This document shows positions 20,404-30,611 of a stretch of DNA of 64,000 bases, in pieces. The notes under the pieces were generated by a model, which saw only the letters and a list, made by a program, of their open reading frames with translations, was not told where the DNA came from and searched no databases. The translations under genes were made by a program, and so were the position numbers. Origin of the DNA: Odontesthes bonariensis (lineage: Eukaryota > Chordata > Actinopteri > Atheriniformes > Atherinopsidae); the NCBI RefSeq assembly GCF_027942865.1, contig NC_134514.1, positions 2,502,245 to 2,566,244 of the forward strand. The letters are read 5' to 3'. Positions within the stretch are counted from its first letter, which is position 1. Every line of letters begins with the position of its first letter.

Positions 20404-23400
20404 ATGGCTGAAGGTAAGAAGATCTCTCTGACTAAACACCAAACAGTATTCATCCTTATACTGTAGCACTGTGATGTGACACATGGAGTAGAGCACAAAA
20501 GAGAAATGAAAACTAAATGCAAATGTTGATAATGATGATGGTAACTAATATTTTTCTGTCTTTTCTTTCTCGCTGGTCTAATTTTGACATCATAGAAATA
20601 CTACTTCCAGAAAAGCCAAAAACTCGGTCTGATTGGTTTGGTCTGAAAAAGGATGACGGTATGCTTTTTGATTCTTTCAATTCTCATGAAACCATTGTAA
20701 TTTAACATATTTTCTCTAGATATGGTTACCATATTCCAATAAGGATTTCTAATTTAAACTATTTGCTATTGTTATAAACATATACCATAGCAGTGCTAAT
20801 AGATAAGTTAGTTTTTTTTTTAGTTGCTTCGTGTTTATTCTTTCATCCATTTTTGATGCAACAGCAAATAAAAAAGAGTCTAGTTTTATTTGCTATGAAC
20901 ATGTTTTATGGAGTTGGGCTTTGGGTTGTCCCCTTTCTCTTAGCCTGATGGATAAAAACTCCTCCTGAACAATGGAAGCTGCTCTAAATGCTGTTGTTTC
21001 TCATTTAGGCACACTTGTATTAGAAAAGATCAAATAGTTCAATTTAAAAGAAGATAAGATTTAAATAGATTGCTCTCATAGTAGTTATATATTGAAAATT
21101 GTGCAATTATTTGAGTGTAAGATGGTAGGTATTCATTTGAATGCTGAATGAAATTCTTCCAGGTAAACAGAAATGATGGCAAAAAATATATATATAATAA
21201 AAAAAAGAAATTTTTACAAAATGCTGTAAGTAGTAATTTATCTGTTTGAGGTCTTTCAAAGAGTATCTCCAAGTAGCTCCAAGAGTTCTTCACCTTTAAA
21301 GGGATATGCCACCCCCAGGCCAAATTAAGTGTATCCCCGCATTCCCGAGACATAAATAAGTGTGTGGGAGCGTTTTCCTGGCGACCCAGGCATTGTCCGA
21401 ATCTCACAGCACTGACCACTGCTTGGTTGCGCGTAATACATACATGCTAGCGTCGCCAGCGTCGCCACTCGAAATATTTCGCCCAACGTGAATTAATTAA
21501 CTTGATTTATCTTCTAATTACTGTGTGAGTGGTGTACTTTCACATCGAGTGCAAATGACTGTGTAAATCTACACGGAAGGCTTGGTTTGCTCATGTCGGT
21601 TTGGGAACTAGTTTCCAGTGCGGAAAACACAGCCGAAGCACACTCCCCGCTACGTCTTTGGGAATCCCCCCCCCCGACTTCCTCAAACAAACCAGCGTGC
21701 AGTAGCCAGGGACAACCCAGACAACCGTGGCTAGCTAGCTAGAGTATTGGTGTGGTTTGAATCAGTGTGGTTACTACGGTAGTTGTTTGATTTCACTGAG
21801 AAAAATGATGAATACGTGCATAGCAAGGGGCTGCGAGAACATGCAGAAGAGACACCAAACGACAATGTTCCACAGAATTCCGAAGGATGAGCAAAGAAGA
21901 AGACTTTGGCTGGCTGTCCTTGGAATTCCTGAGACAAGACCGGTGGAAAAATAAACCAATACCGTGTTTGCGAGGAGCTAGCTAGCCACGGTTGTAGCGG
22001 GGAGTGTGCTTCGGCTGTGTTTTCCGCACCTGAAACTAGTTCCCAAACCGACATGAGCAAACCAAGCCTTGCGTGTAGATTTAGACAGTCATTTGCACTC
22101 GATGTGAAAGTACACCATTCACACAGTAATTAGAAGGTAAATCAAGTAAATTAATTCACGTTGGGCGAAATATTTCGATTGGCGACGCTGGCGACGCTAG
22201 CATGTATGTATTACGCGCAACCAAGCAGTGGTCAGTGCTGTGAGATTCGGACAATGCCTGGGTCGCCAGGAAAACGCTCCCACACACTTATTTATGTCTC
22301 GGGAATGCGGGGATACACTTAATTTGGCCTGGGGGTGGCATATCCCTTTAACCACGAATTTAACCTGTTTTTCACTCCCAGCACATTGATTCAGATGCTT
22401 ATTTGGGACCTTTTGTGCCACCTTTGAACACACAGCCTTTGACTGTGCAGGATAAAATGACAAATGCATTTGAGGGGTACTCTTGTGTGTATTACCTGCA
22501 TTGTAATGGTATAATAACATGAAGGGATGGTATGACGCTGTATACTGCAGGCAGTGTTTTCAGGTCAAATCAATCAGTCTTTCCTTTTTTTCTAGTGGTC
22601 ATTGCAGTCAGTTTCAAGGCCTCCTTGTGAGATATTATGGTCATTAAACATGTGTTATACAGAGAAAAAAGTTAGCTATATGCACTCTTGTAGTGTGAAA
22701 CCCTCCCTGAAAATAGCGCGTGCATCTGGCAGTTCCAACCGCATCAATGCCGATCTGGGTCGATAAATACCCACAATTCCCATCGTCATTTGAAGTGGTG
22801 TTAAATGCAAATGAGAAGCACTCAACAACTATATGTTTGTAGGCGAAGGCGAGGTTTTGAGCAGTGTGAAAAGGGCGATACACACATTGCTTCTTTATGC
22901 TGCTATTGAGCAAAAAAACTGCATGATGCCTTAACAGGGATTAGTTACGAGATAAAGCAAAGCACACTAAAATGAAATACAAATATTTTTTTCCTTAAAA
23001 ATAAATAAAACAATTTGCTGTCTACCATAGCTCTGAGGATCATCCTGGTGGGCAAGACTGGTTCAGGAAAGAGTGCAACAGGAAACACCATCCTCGGAAG
23101 ACGTGCCTTCAAAGAGGACCCAAGCCCGGTGTCTGTGACCAAACTCTGTGAAACACAGGGCGGGGAAGTGGATGGGACTCCAGTCCAAGTAATTGACACT
23201 CCAGGACTGTTTGATACAGGCATCACGGAGGAAAAATTGAAATCCCTTATAGAGCACTGTGTCGAGTTGTCAGCACCCGGCCCACATGCATTCCTTCTGG
23301 TGATCAGGCTTGGTGTCAGGTTCACAAAGGAAGAGAGGAATGCTGTGAAGTGGATCCACGACAACTTTGGAGATGATGCCTCCATGTACACTATCATGCT

Positions 23401-23944
23401 GTTTACTTGTAAGGATCAAGGTAATGCTGAAGATGCTCTGAAGGAGTGCAAAGAGCTGAATGATATAGCGAATAGATTTGAAGACAGATACCATGCCTTT
23501 GACAACAAAGACAAAGAGGACAGCGAGCAGGTCACCGAGCTGGTCAACATGATCAAAAACATGGTGCAGAAAAACGGAGGGAACCACTACACAAATGAGA
23601 TGTATCAGAAAGCCCAGAAGAAGCTGGAAGAGGAAGAGGAAAAAAGGAAACGGAAAGAGCATGAGGAGAAAGAGAAGGAGAAGCAACACTGGGAGGCAGA
23701 AAGGAAAAAGAAGAAGAAAGAGGAGAAAAAGGCGAAAAAAGCTCAGTTAAGGAATATGCTAGTGGCCTCAGCTGCTGCTCTTGTTCTGGTGTTAGCAGGG
23801 GTGGTTATAGCTGTGGCAGCTGATTGGCCAGTATCTCTGGGTTTAGGAGGTCCTGTACTTGTCCTGGGAGTGCTGTTCGTAATTGCTGCCATTTTGATAT
23901 GGAAGGGCAAAATATGCAAACCTAAACCAAACAGTCCAGTTTAA
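20404..23944 (+). CDS. GIMAP-family GTPase, gene 1 (two coding exons: 20404-20413, 23031-23944)
   Basis: An immune-associated nucleotide-binding (AIG1-type) GTPase, expected to bind and slowly hydrolyse GTP and to sit on intracellular membranes, mostly in lymphoid cells. I infer exon 1 as ATGGCTGAAG (MAE plus one base) followed by donor GTAAG at 20414, and exon 2 after acceptor CTACCATAG (AG at 23029-23030). The phases match and give [18 protein letters not shown], 307 residues. G1 GKTGSGKS is residues 11-18, G3 DTPG 59-62, the GIMAP conserved box [16 protein letters not shown] about 96-111, and G4 FTCKD about 128-132. A Lys/Glu-rich coiled coil follows (about 190-240), then two hydrophobic segments from about residue 246 that probably anchor it in a membrane. 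AATAAA at 23976 may be the poly(A) signal. A frame from ATG 23015 would start inside the intron, with a poor context. The GTPase exon is certain; exon 1 is inferred. The intron holds a THAP mini-transposon. Confidence 0.85.
21300..22347 (+). mobile_element. THAP-domain mini-transposon (Kolobok-like) with long inverted repeats
   Basis: Ends AGGGATATGCCACCCCCAGG read inward from both sides and are flanked by TTAA (21296-21299 and 22348-22351). The inverted repeats run some 400 bp per side with near identity, leaving a short centre. That centre (about 21808-21954, plus strand) encodes a THAP-type zinc-finger start: [36 protein letters not shown], with the C2 pair, the following FHRIPKD and the Trp in register. 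The reading frame stops soon after. THAP fingers plus TTAA targets point to Kolobok; P-type and ISL2EU elements are the alternatives. It lies inside the large GIMAP intron. Confidence 0.8.
22352..23030. other. GIMAP gene 1 intron remainder
   Basis: Intronic AT-rich sequence ending in acceptor CTACCATAG. A stretch at 22640-22920 looks like an old diverged repeat; no family recognised. Confidence 0.4.
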
Positions 23945-24534
23945 TCAGTCTGCAGTTTTTAACACTTAATTTACAAATAAATGCAGATATAGACTAATAG
24001 GGAATAAAAATGCCATTGACAATACTATACTGTTTAGAACTATATAGATATTTACATGTATTGGTCTTTTGCATTGTGGTTCTAAAGATAAAGCGTTTTG
24101 AATCAGAAATATGTGAATTTAAAGGTGATGGTAATCAGATGGTGTGAAAAACAAACCTTGTCTTATTTTACTTTGGTTTTGTTTTCACCCATTTCTTGTT
24201 TGAATGTAATTTATAGTTGAATTTTTTTTTTCTGGCACACAAAAAAAAGCAAAATTTTTATAAATATTTTTTTCTTACAGTTTCAACTTAACTTTATAAT
24301 TGCTCAAATGTAATTTCTCTGCAGATAAATTGTGGCATGTTTATTAAACTATGACAGGCTGTTTCCCATGCTTTATTATTAGTGACATGACAAGCTCAAA
24401 GGAAATGGGAAACAATCATTGTTCATGTACTTATATATGTACACCAGACCTTCAGTTGCAGCTTTCAGTATGAGAGTTCATACACCACATTACTGCTATA
24501 TCCAGTCATGTTAATGATTTTATTGCCTTCTTGT

Positions 24535-24605
24535 GTAGCTGTGAAGCACTTTGAATTGCCTTGTGTATGAATTGTGCTCTATAAATAAAATTGCCTTGCC
24601 TTAAA
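24535..24605 (+). mobile_element. LINE/SINE-type 3' tail fragment
   Basis: CTGTGAAGCACTTTGAATTG then CTCTATAAATAAAATTGCC, the common 3' tail of fish L2-like elements ending in short TTGCC repeats. It lies downstream of GIMAP gene 1 and could lend it a poly(A) site. Confidence 0.6.
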
Positions 24606-24810
24606 TAAAGTTTTCTGAATCTGAATAAATGGTTGTACAATGAGTTGTGGGTATAGCTCTTAAATTGCAGTAACAACATCTTTCAAAACTTCGTTTGTTT
24701 CCACCTGTAAGGGCTGCAGTGGATGCAGTTAAAACTCCGGCTAGCCATAGAATCTATGCCTACTATCAGATGCTCCTCGAGGCCTAAGCTTTAGTTTTGT
24801 TTTTTTTAAA

Positions 24811-24989
24811 GTATTTTTTGGGGCTTTTTATGCCTTTAATGTTAGGACAGTTGGAGAGAGACAGGAAGCAGGGGGCAGAGAGAGGGGGAACAACATGCAG
24901 CACAGGGCCGCTCGGTGCAGGAGTCGAACCGGGGCCGGGACTAGGACTATAGCCTCTGTACATGGGGCGGCTGCTCAGCCCACTACACC
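24811..24989 (-). mobile_element. tRNA-derived SINE, copy 1
   Basis: Read on the minus strand, a tRNA-like head with box A-like TGTAGTGGGC and a box B-like GGTTCGACTCC leads into a body containing CATGTTGTTCCCCCTCTCT and a CCTTTAATG-type tail. Two sister copies lie at 40808-40961 and 46548-46703. Confidence 0.7.
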
Positions 24990-25204
24990 TACACATATGT
25001 AGTAGAGATGCCATCAAAAACCAATCACACTGAGTATCATATTCTGTGCTACTCTGCAAGATCAGCATCATTATGGGGGCCAATGCCGAAGGCATTAGAC
25101 ACACATCTTACTCCTGTGCCAGACTCTATTCTTCCGTTTCCGCCCTAAAGTTCGGCGCGTAACTAGTCTGGCAGCGATGGTCCCACCGACATAAAAAGCG
25201 CACC

Positions 25205-26082
25205 GTTAGGTGCGTATTGATCGGGAATAGTGTGCAAAGACTTTTCTCTCTCATTAGTCAAAAGGAATTCCGGAAAAATGGGAAAATGTCGGAAAATTTA
25301 AATAGGGAATCCCCATCAAAAAGTCACAAAATGGCGATTTTGGGCCTTAACGAGCTTGAAAAAGGCATTTTTAGAGGCCTTATAACTCAGCCATACAGCA
25401 TAGCACAGACCTCATTCAAAGTTTGTAAGTGACACGAGACTCTCGGCTATAACTGAATCGAAGGGCTTGAATATATTTAATACGGCTTTCACACAATGAC
25501 AGTTTACGTTTGAGGGTGCCAAAATCTCAGATCTGGCGTCTCTCGCACTCAAGCTCTCACTCTAACAATCATTAATCACGGTTTCGTCAAACAAAACTCT
25601 CTCATGTCTGCAATATGTGGCCGATCTGGACAACTTTTATCACAAAACGTAGGTATTTTTGTCCTCTTTCACACAATGTCACACTCATTGACCTCTGCCA
25701 CACAGATTTATCACAAATTGCCTCTGAGCGCAAAGTGCCGTCCCTCAAATCCATTATAAATGGCTAAAATCCTAAAATCAGTGTTTAAATGTGATTTTAA
25801 AACTGCCATTTAAAAGGAGCCCGAGGGGGTAGCCGAATGAAAATTACACCGCTGGATTCGGCCGTCCCTTGTGGCGCTCACGGTACAAAAATGATACGGA
25901 TACGAGCTTTACTTTTCGAGCTGTGACCGCTTGTTCGAGAAAGTAGGCGGAAATCAGAAATGCTCCATTTTTAACAGGGACAAGTGTGTGTCATTTGCAG
26001 CAGCTGTCAGTTGGAGCTGCGCATGCTGACGAGCTGTCTCCTAGCAACAAGCTTAACAGCCTGCTCAGGGCTGAGACAGAGA
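25205..26082 (+). mobile_element. Unnamed non-coding interspersed repeat, copy 1 (left part)
   Basis: Aligns by eye over more than 600 bp with 62790-63510: shared blocks include CCTCATTCAAAGTTTGTAAG-like sequence, CAGTTTACGTTT, CTCTCATGTC, CCGATCTGGACAA, AAAACGTAGG, TTTTGTCCTCTTTCAC, CACACTCATTG and GCCGAATGAAAATTACACCG. No coding capacity. MITE copy A interrupts it at 26083. Confidence 0.75.
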
Positions 26083-26648
26083 CTGTGTTCGAAACCGCCT
26101 ACTGCATACTACATACTACATACTACATACTACATACTTGAAAACGGCATACTCATCGATCAGACAGTATGCAGAGCGTTTACACACAGTGCACTTCACT
26201 CCTGCCCCATCCGAAATCAGCCAGCCTGAAAAGCTGATTTCTCTTAAGCTCTAAACTCTGTAAATATATAACTGTAGCAACATTTGAAACATTTTCAGGC
26301 GAGAAAGTAGTCATTTAGACCCCCAAGGTGTTGAAAACCTGACAAAATACCGGCTATTTACAAGTTTGTTCCCACGAATTCGGCGCTACTAAAGCTAGCC
26401 GCAGTGAGCAACGCACTTCCGGTTTCGCCGTTTTGACTGCTCTTGTCCCGTTAACGGAATTTGACCGTTCAAATCGCGATGGCCGACGTCACGTTATGTT
26501 GCATCTTGGGTAGTTTGAGTGTGACAAGTAACCTCATGATGAATACTCAACATTTCGGCAAATCTAGTATGCATCTAGTGTACATCCGGGAACTTAAAAT
26601 AGTATGACAAGTAGGAATAGTAGGAGAAGTAGGCGGTTTCGAACACAG
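26083..26648 (+). mobile_element. MITE family member A (CTGTGTTCGAAACCGC ends)
   Basis: Perfect inverted ends CTGTGTTCGAAACCGC. Just inside the left end is a short CATACTA heptamer run (26105-26137), then a shared body containing AGTATGCAGAGCGTTTAC, GAATTCGGCGCTACTAAAGC and GTTGCATCTTGGGTAGTTTG. Sister copies are at 43216-43904, 53482-54106 and 55276-59285. Non-coding. The sequences on either side share CAGAGA, but no clean target duplication is visible. Confidence 0.88.
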
Positions 26649-26649
26649 C

Positions 26650-27420
26650 CAGAGACTGCTTAGGAGGAAAAAGCCAATATGGAGCCATTATGGAGCCATA
26701 TTGTACCTTCCAGATGCCTTATCCAAGTACCCACAATGCATTGGGAAAATGCATTGAAAAGCACTTAACATTAAGCACTCAAGCTTATTTAAAATGGCAT
26801 AAAAACTGTTTTTTACACCGGACCTTGATAAAAATGACATAAATGTCTCCCCCATTTAGGAGCTGGCAGAGGCGCAAACTTGAATTTGAAATCGATTGAA
26901 AAGCTCTTAACGAGCCCCAAAATGCATTTAAAAATGCTAAAAAAACTGGACCTTGATACAAATGACATGGCTGTCTACAGCAGACCTGTCTTTGGAATTT
27001 TGGGCCTTTCAGAGGCCCAAAATTCAATGAAAAAATCGATTGAAAGGCACTTAATGAGCCAAAAATGCCAAAAAAAATGCCCTGTTTTGGAGGCCTCATA
27101 ACTCTGCCATACAAAATCCCAGAGACCTCATTCAAAGTTTATATGTGACAAGAGTCTCTCATATTTATAGATTTCTTCCAGGCATATGCATCAGGATTAA
27201 AACTCATGGTCATAAGAAGAGAAAAAGAAGGCACTTTTGCCTCAAATGCCGGAAACTGCCCTATTTTTGAGTTGCCATAACTCAGCCTTACGACATCACA
27301 GAGACCTCATTCAAAGTTTATATGTGACAGGAGACTCTCGACTTTAACTGAACTAAAGGGTTTATCGATTGGGCGGGCAGTAGATTGGCACCCATCAAAA
27401 TTTCTTCAGGAATTTTCTAG
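26650..27420 (+). mobile_element. Unnamed non-coding interspersed repeat, copy 1 (right part) with internal repeats
   Basis: Continues the repeat broken by MITE A. A ~65-bp block (CATAACTCAGCC, CAGAGACCTCATTCAAAGTT, TATATGTGACAGGAGACTCTC) occurs at about 27107 and 27280, and in the left part at about 25380. The body also carries a repeated GGACCTTGATAAAAATGACAT-type block at 26820 and 26950. Confidence 0.65.
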
Positions 27421-27844
27421 TTTGACTTTACTCTTGTAAAAGAAAGACTTAGCAGCAGTAGGCATTACTGATGATTGAAAGCCTTAATATTCTTGTTATG
27501 AAATCGTATGGTAAAAACAAAAAAAATGGCTTTATTATCAGCACATTGATTTGATTTTCTTACCAAAGATAGTCTGGAGACTAGAACAGTCTTTCCATAA
27601 TGCAATTTCCTGCTAAGGCCAATGTCTTTTATATGTATTCCAGCTGTATAGACAATAATCCAGAGCCACTCCAAAATTCAACTGCTCCACTTAAAATTTA
27701 CCTTTGAAGATTTCCTTTAGTCTTTGTTACAATCACCAACTATGAAATGCAAACAAACACCATATAAAGCATATCTCTGCCAGGGTTATGCCTCACTGCT
27801 GTCAGTAAATTTCACACCTGCCTGAGGAGAGCTGCCACGGTTAC

Positions 27845-28270
27845 TGTAGTGGCTGTTCGCCCTCTTGTGTCGATAATCAAAACAAAAAAGATGTCAAAAC
27901 CATAATAAACTAAATGAAATCAAACGGCCACTGAGACACCTGGGGAGTGAATTTACGCAGGTAATTGAGTCCATTGTCCAGGCAAAAAATTAGCTTTCTT
28001 TCGGTTTCTTTCTCCAACCACAAGCAAACAAACAAAGAACAATGGCCTTTGCCGCCTCTCTTGCCCTGGTAAAAACCTATTTGCCCTCCCAGGTGCCTGC
28101 TCATTTAAATAAACTCTCCCAGTGTGCCAGCTCAGCCGCGCTTTCAAAATAAAAGCATAATTAAATACCCAAATTAACTCAAACAATACTAAATATCCTA
28201 AACAACCAAAAAAGGTGTATTCCCCAAACTAAACCCCCAAAAGATAACTAAATAATAAGTAGCTCCTACA
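27845..28270. repeat. Solo LTR, 426 bp, with 5-bp target duplication
   Basis: Begins TGTAGTGGCTGTTC and ends TAGCTCCTACA, giving TGTAG/CTACA inverted termini. It is flanked on both sides by GTTAC (27840-27844 and 28271-28275). No internal retroelement sequence remains, as expected after recombination between two LTRs. The family is not identified. The intact 5-bp duplication suggests a fairly recent insertion. Confidence 0.85.
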
Positions 28271-28483
28271 GTTACAGTTTCTCAAATGTTGTGGCAATAC
28301 TGTCCCACAGGAACTTTTTCTGGTTCCAACCACAGTTTTTTTTGCCGTCGTCACGTGAGTCTCAGAGCCCTGACTGGGATTAGAAAAAACATCATGCCAG
28401 CAGTTTTAGAGACTGTTGCTTTCATCAAATAATCATTTTCATAAATTCCTTATATATATGATATGTATATATATGAAATGTAG

Positions 28484-28902
28484 TACAACTGAAGAATCTT
28501 TGCTTTCTACCAGAACACTTTCACACAGGTATATCTTATAACTAGAAATAAAACTTGAAAATCTCCTTAGTATTTTCAAGCAAAATCATCTCCAGAATCA
28601 GAATATGCAGCATCTAATTTAAAAGATTAACAAAAGGTTAATTCAGTTGGTTATCGATAAAAGCAGACAAGATGTGACAAATATGTCATATTGCACACGC
28701 AAAGGAGATTCATGGGTGACTTCAAAGGTTGCATTGCTCAACATGACTTAGCTGTTGCTTGTTTTAAGTCTGTTCCACCACCCGACAACAGCAGCAAACA
28801 GTGCACCTCCGAGCATCGACATTAGGCGTCTGGTGAATATCCCAGTACGTAATGTAGGGGCAGCTGCTGCTCCCCTCACATAAGGACTTGCAGAGCTCAG
28901 AT
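28484..28902 (-). pseudogene. GIMAP C-terminal exon fragment (third, decayed copy)
   Basis: Minus strand 28902-28748 encodes LSSASPYVRGAAAAPTLR, TRRLMSMLGGALFAAVVGWW and NRLKTSNS then a stop, matching the last ~52 residues of GIMAP gene 2 (LSSASPYVIGAAAAAAPVF...GWWNRPKTNNS). Homology also continues through the 3' UTR to about 28484 (for example CAGTTGGTTATC and GGCAAGATGTGA-like blocks). Nothing upstream of the C-terminus survives: at about 28903 the sequence turns into LINE DNA. It is a tandem-duplicate remnant without a GTPase domain, genomic rather than retroposed, since it lacks a poly(A) tail. Confidence 0.9.
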
Positions 28903-28906
28903 TAAC

Positions 28907-30170
28907 ATCATTAACATCCTGATATTCCTAATCCATCCTCATCAGGGGTCCAAGTTCATCCATTCTATCCTCATCCTCCTAGACGTGTCTGCAGCCTTTG
29001 ACACTGTCTCCCACACCATCCTCCTCACCCGTCTCTCTAAAACTCATTGGCCTCACTGGCACAGCACTCTCTTGGTTCCAGTCTTACCTCTCAAGCAGGA
29101 AACAAAACATCACTCTGAAAGGTTCCAACTCCATCACTGCAGCAGTTAACCATGGCGTCCCCCAGGGGTCTGTCCTGGGTCCCCTTCTTTTCACCATCTA
29201 CATGCTCCCCCTAGGACAAATTATCTGTAACCATGGACTCAGTTTTCACTGCTATGCTGATGACACTCAGATGTACATCAGCACAAACCCCTCCTCTCAG
29301 CTCCCACCCACGCAACTCAACAACTGCAGCAAATTAAAGCTTGGTTGACCTCTAACCTTCTCAAACTCAACAGCAGCAAAACGGAGCTCATGGTGGTGGC
29401 CCCGGCACCATCAAGAGCATCACTAAATCTGCCTTTTTTCACCTCAGAAACATCTCAAGACTCCGGCCCTCATTATCCGACTCAGTAACAGAGACCCTCA
29501 TCCACTCATTTATCTCCTCCCGGTTGGACTACTGCAGCGGTGTCCTGTCTGGGCTGCCCAGTAAGGCCCTTGACAGGTTGCAGTATGTCCAAAACTCAGC
29601 CGCCAGGGTGCTAACTCACACCAAGCCCTGGCAGCACATCACCCCCATCCTAAAGGAACTTCACCGGCTCCCAGTCAGAGAACGCATCACCTATAAAATC
29701 CTTCTCTTGACCTACAAATCTCTCCACTCACAGTACATCTCTGATCTCCTCCACCCCTACTCCCAGTCGCTGCTTCTGCGCTCCTCAGACAAGGACCTAC
29801 TTTCTGTTCCTCGCACCAGACTGAAAACATATGGAGATAGGGCCTTCTGTTCAACTGCCCCTACCCTATGGAACAATCTGCCACTTCACATCCGTTCTGC
29901 CCCCTCTCTACTACAGTTCAAAAAGAATCTAAAAACACATCTCTTCTCCATGTCCTACTCTTCTTAAACCCACCCCTCCGGCCCTACCCTTCCCCCCTTC
30001 TTTTCTTTTGTTAAAGCGACCTTGGGTACCTTGAAAGGCGCTATATAAGTCCAAGTTATTATTATTATCCTCCAGTGATCTCTCACTTCCCACGATGATA
30101 GAGGGAAAGACTGGTTTAAACTTCTTACTCTTTTTTCTCTGTTTTGTTCCTGCTCTGTATCATTAACATC
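28907..30170 (-). mobile_element. Antisense LINE endonuclease fragment split by an L2 insertion
   Basis: The 12-mer ATCATTAACATC flanks the unit at 28907-28918 and 30159-30170 and may be its target duplication. The two short pieces 28919-28963 and 30068-30158 match, in order, the unbroken fragment at 48616-48770 (CCTCATCAGGG, GTGATCTCNCA, GATGGAGGGAA-like blocks), which on the minus strand encodes NVRSLMNKMDELVALM of a LINE endonuclease domain. Confidence 0.6.
28964..30067 (+). mobile_element. L2-clade LINE, 5'-truncated, with RT coding remnants
   Basis: Encodes the second half of an L2/CR1-type ORF2: [59 protein letters not shown], the catalytic [10 protein letters not shown], then [46 protein letters not shown], and a final [18 protein letters not shown] block. 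The frame is broken near 29030, between 29340 and 29520 (part of the coding region is deleted), so it is inactive. The 3' UTR has the typical AAAGGCGCTATATAAGTCC and an ATT-repeat tail at 30058-30067. Confidence 0.88.
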
Positions 30171-30611
30171 TCCAACATCCAAACAACTTTCCAGTTGCCA
30201 TGGTTATGCTAAGGAATCTTTTTATGCTGAAGATAAAGGTTTTGCATGCATAAAATAACACTTTTCATAAATGTGCTTTTTAAAAAGATCTTTATTCACA
30301 AATGTAAAACTGAAGAATTTGTGTTCTCTACCAGATTATTCAAATAACTTGAATATAGAGAATCAACATTCAATAACATGAACACTTTTACACTTTTATT
30401 TCTACTTTTACTACTAGAAATAAAAACTACCATAGTGTTTTATACACAAAATCATCTACAATCAGATTATGCAGCATGCGTATGCGCAAAAGACTCATAA
30501 TAGGTTCAGTTGGTTATCATTAAAAGCAGGCAAGATGTGATAAATACTGTATGTCATATTGTATGCAAAGGAAAATCATGGCTGACTTCACGTGCCACTC
30601 CTCAAAATGAC

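Noticed and set aside
23015-23030. ATG at 23015 as the start of GIMAP gene 1
   Set aside because: It lies in the intron just before a good acceptor (CTACCATAG); the phase-matched ATGGCTGAAG exon upstream is a better start.
24811-24989. SINE copies as genuine tRNA genes
   Set aside because: Only box A- and box B-like motifs are present; no acceptor pairing or anticodon loop, and the same body follows in all three copies.
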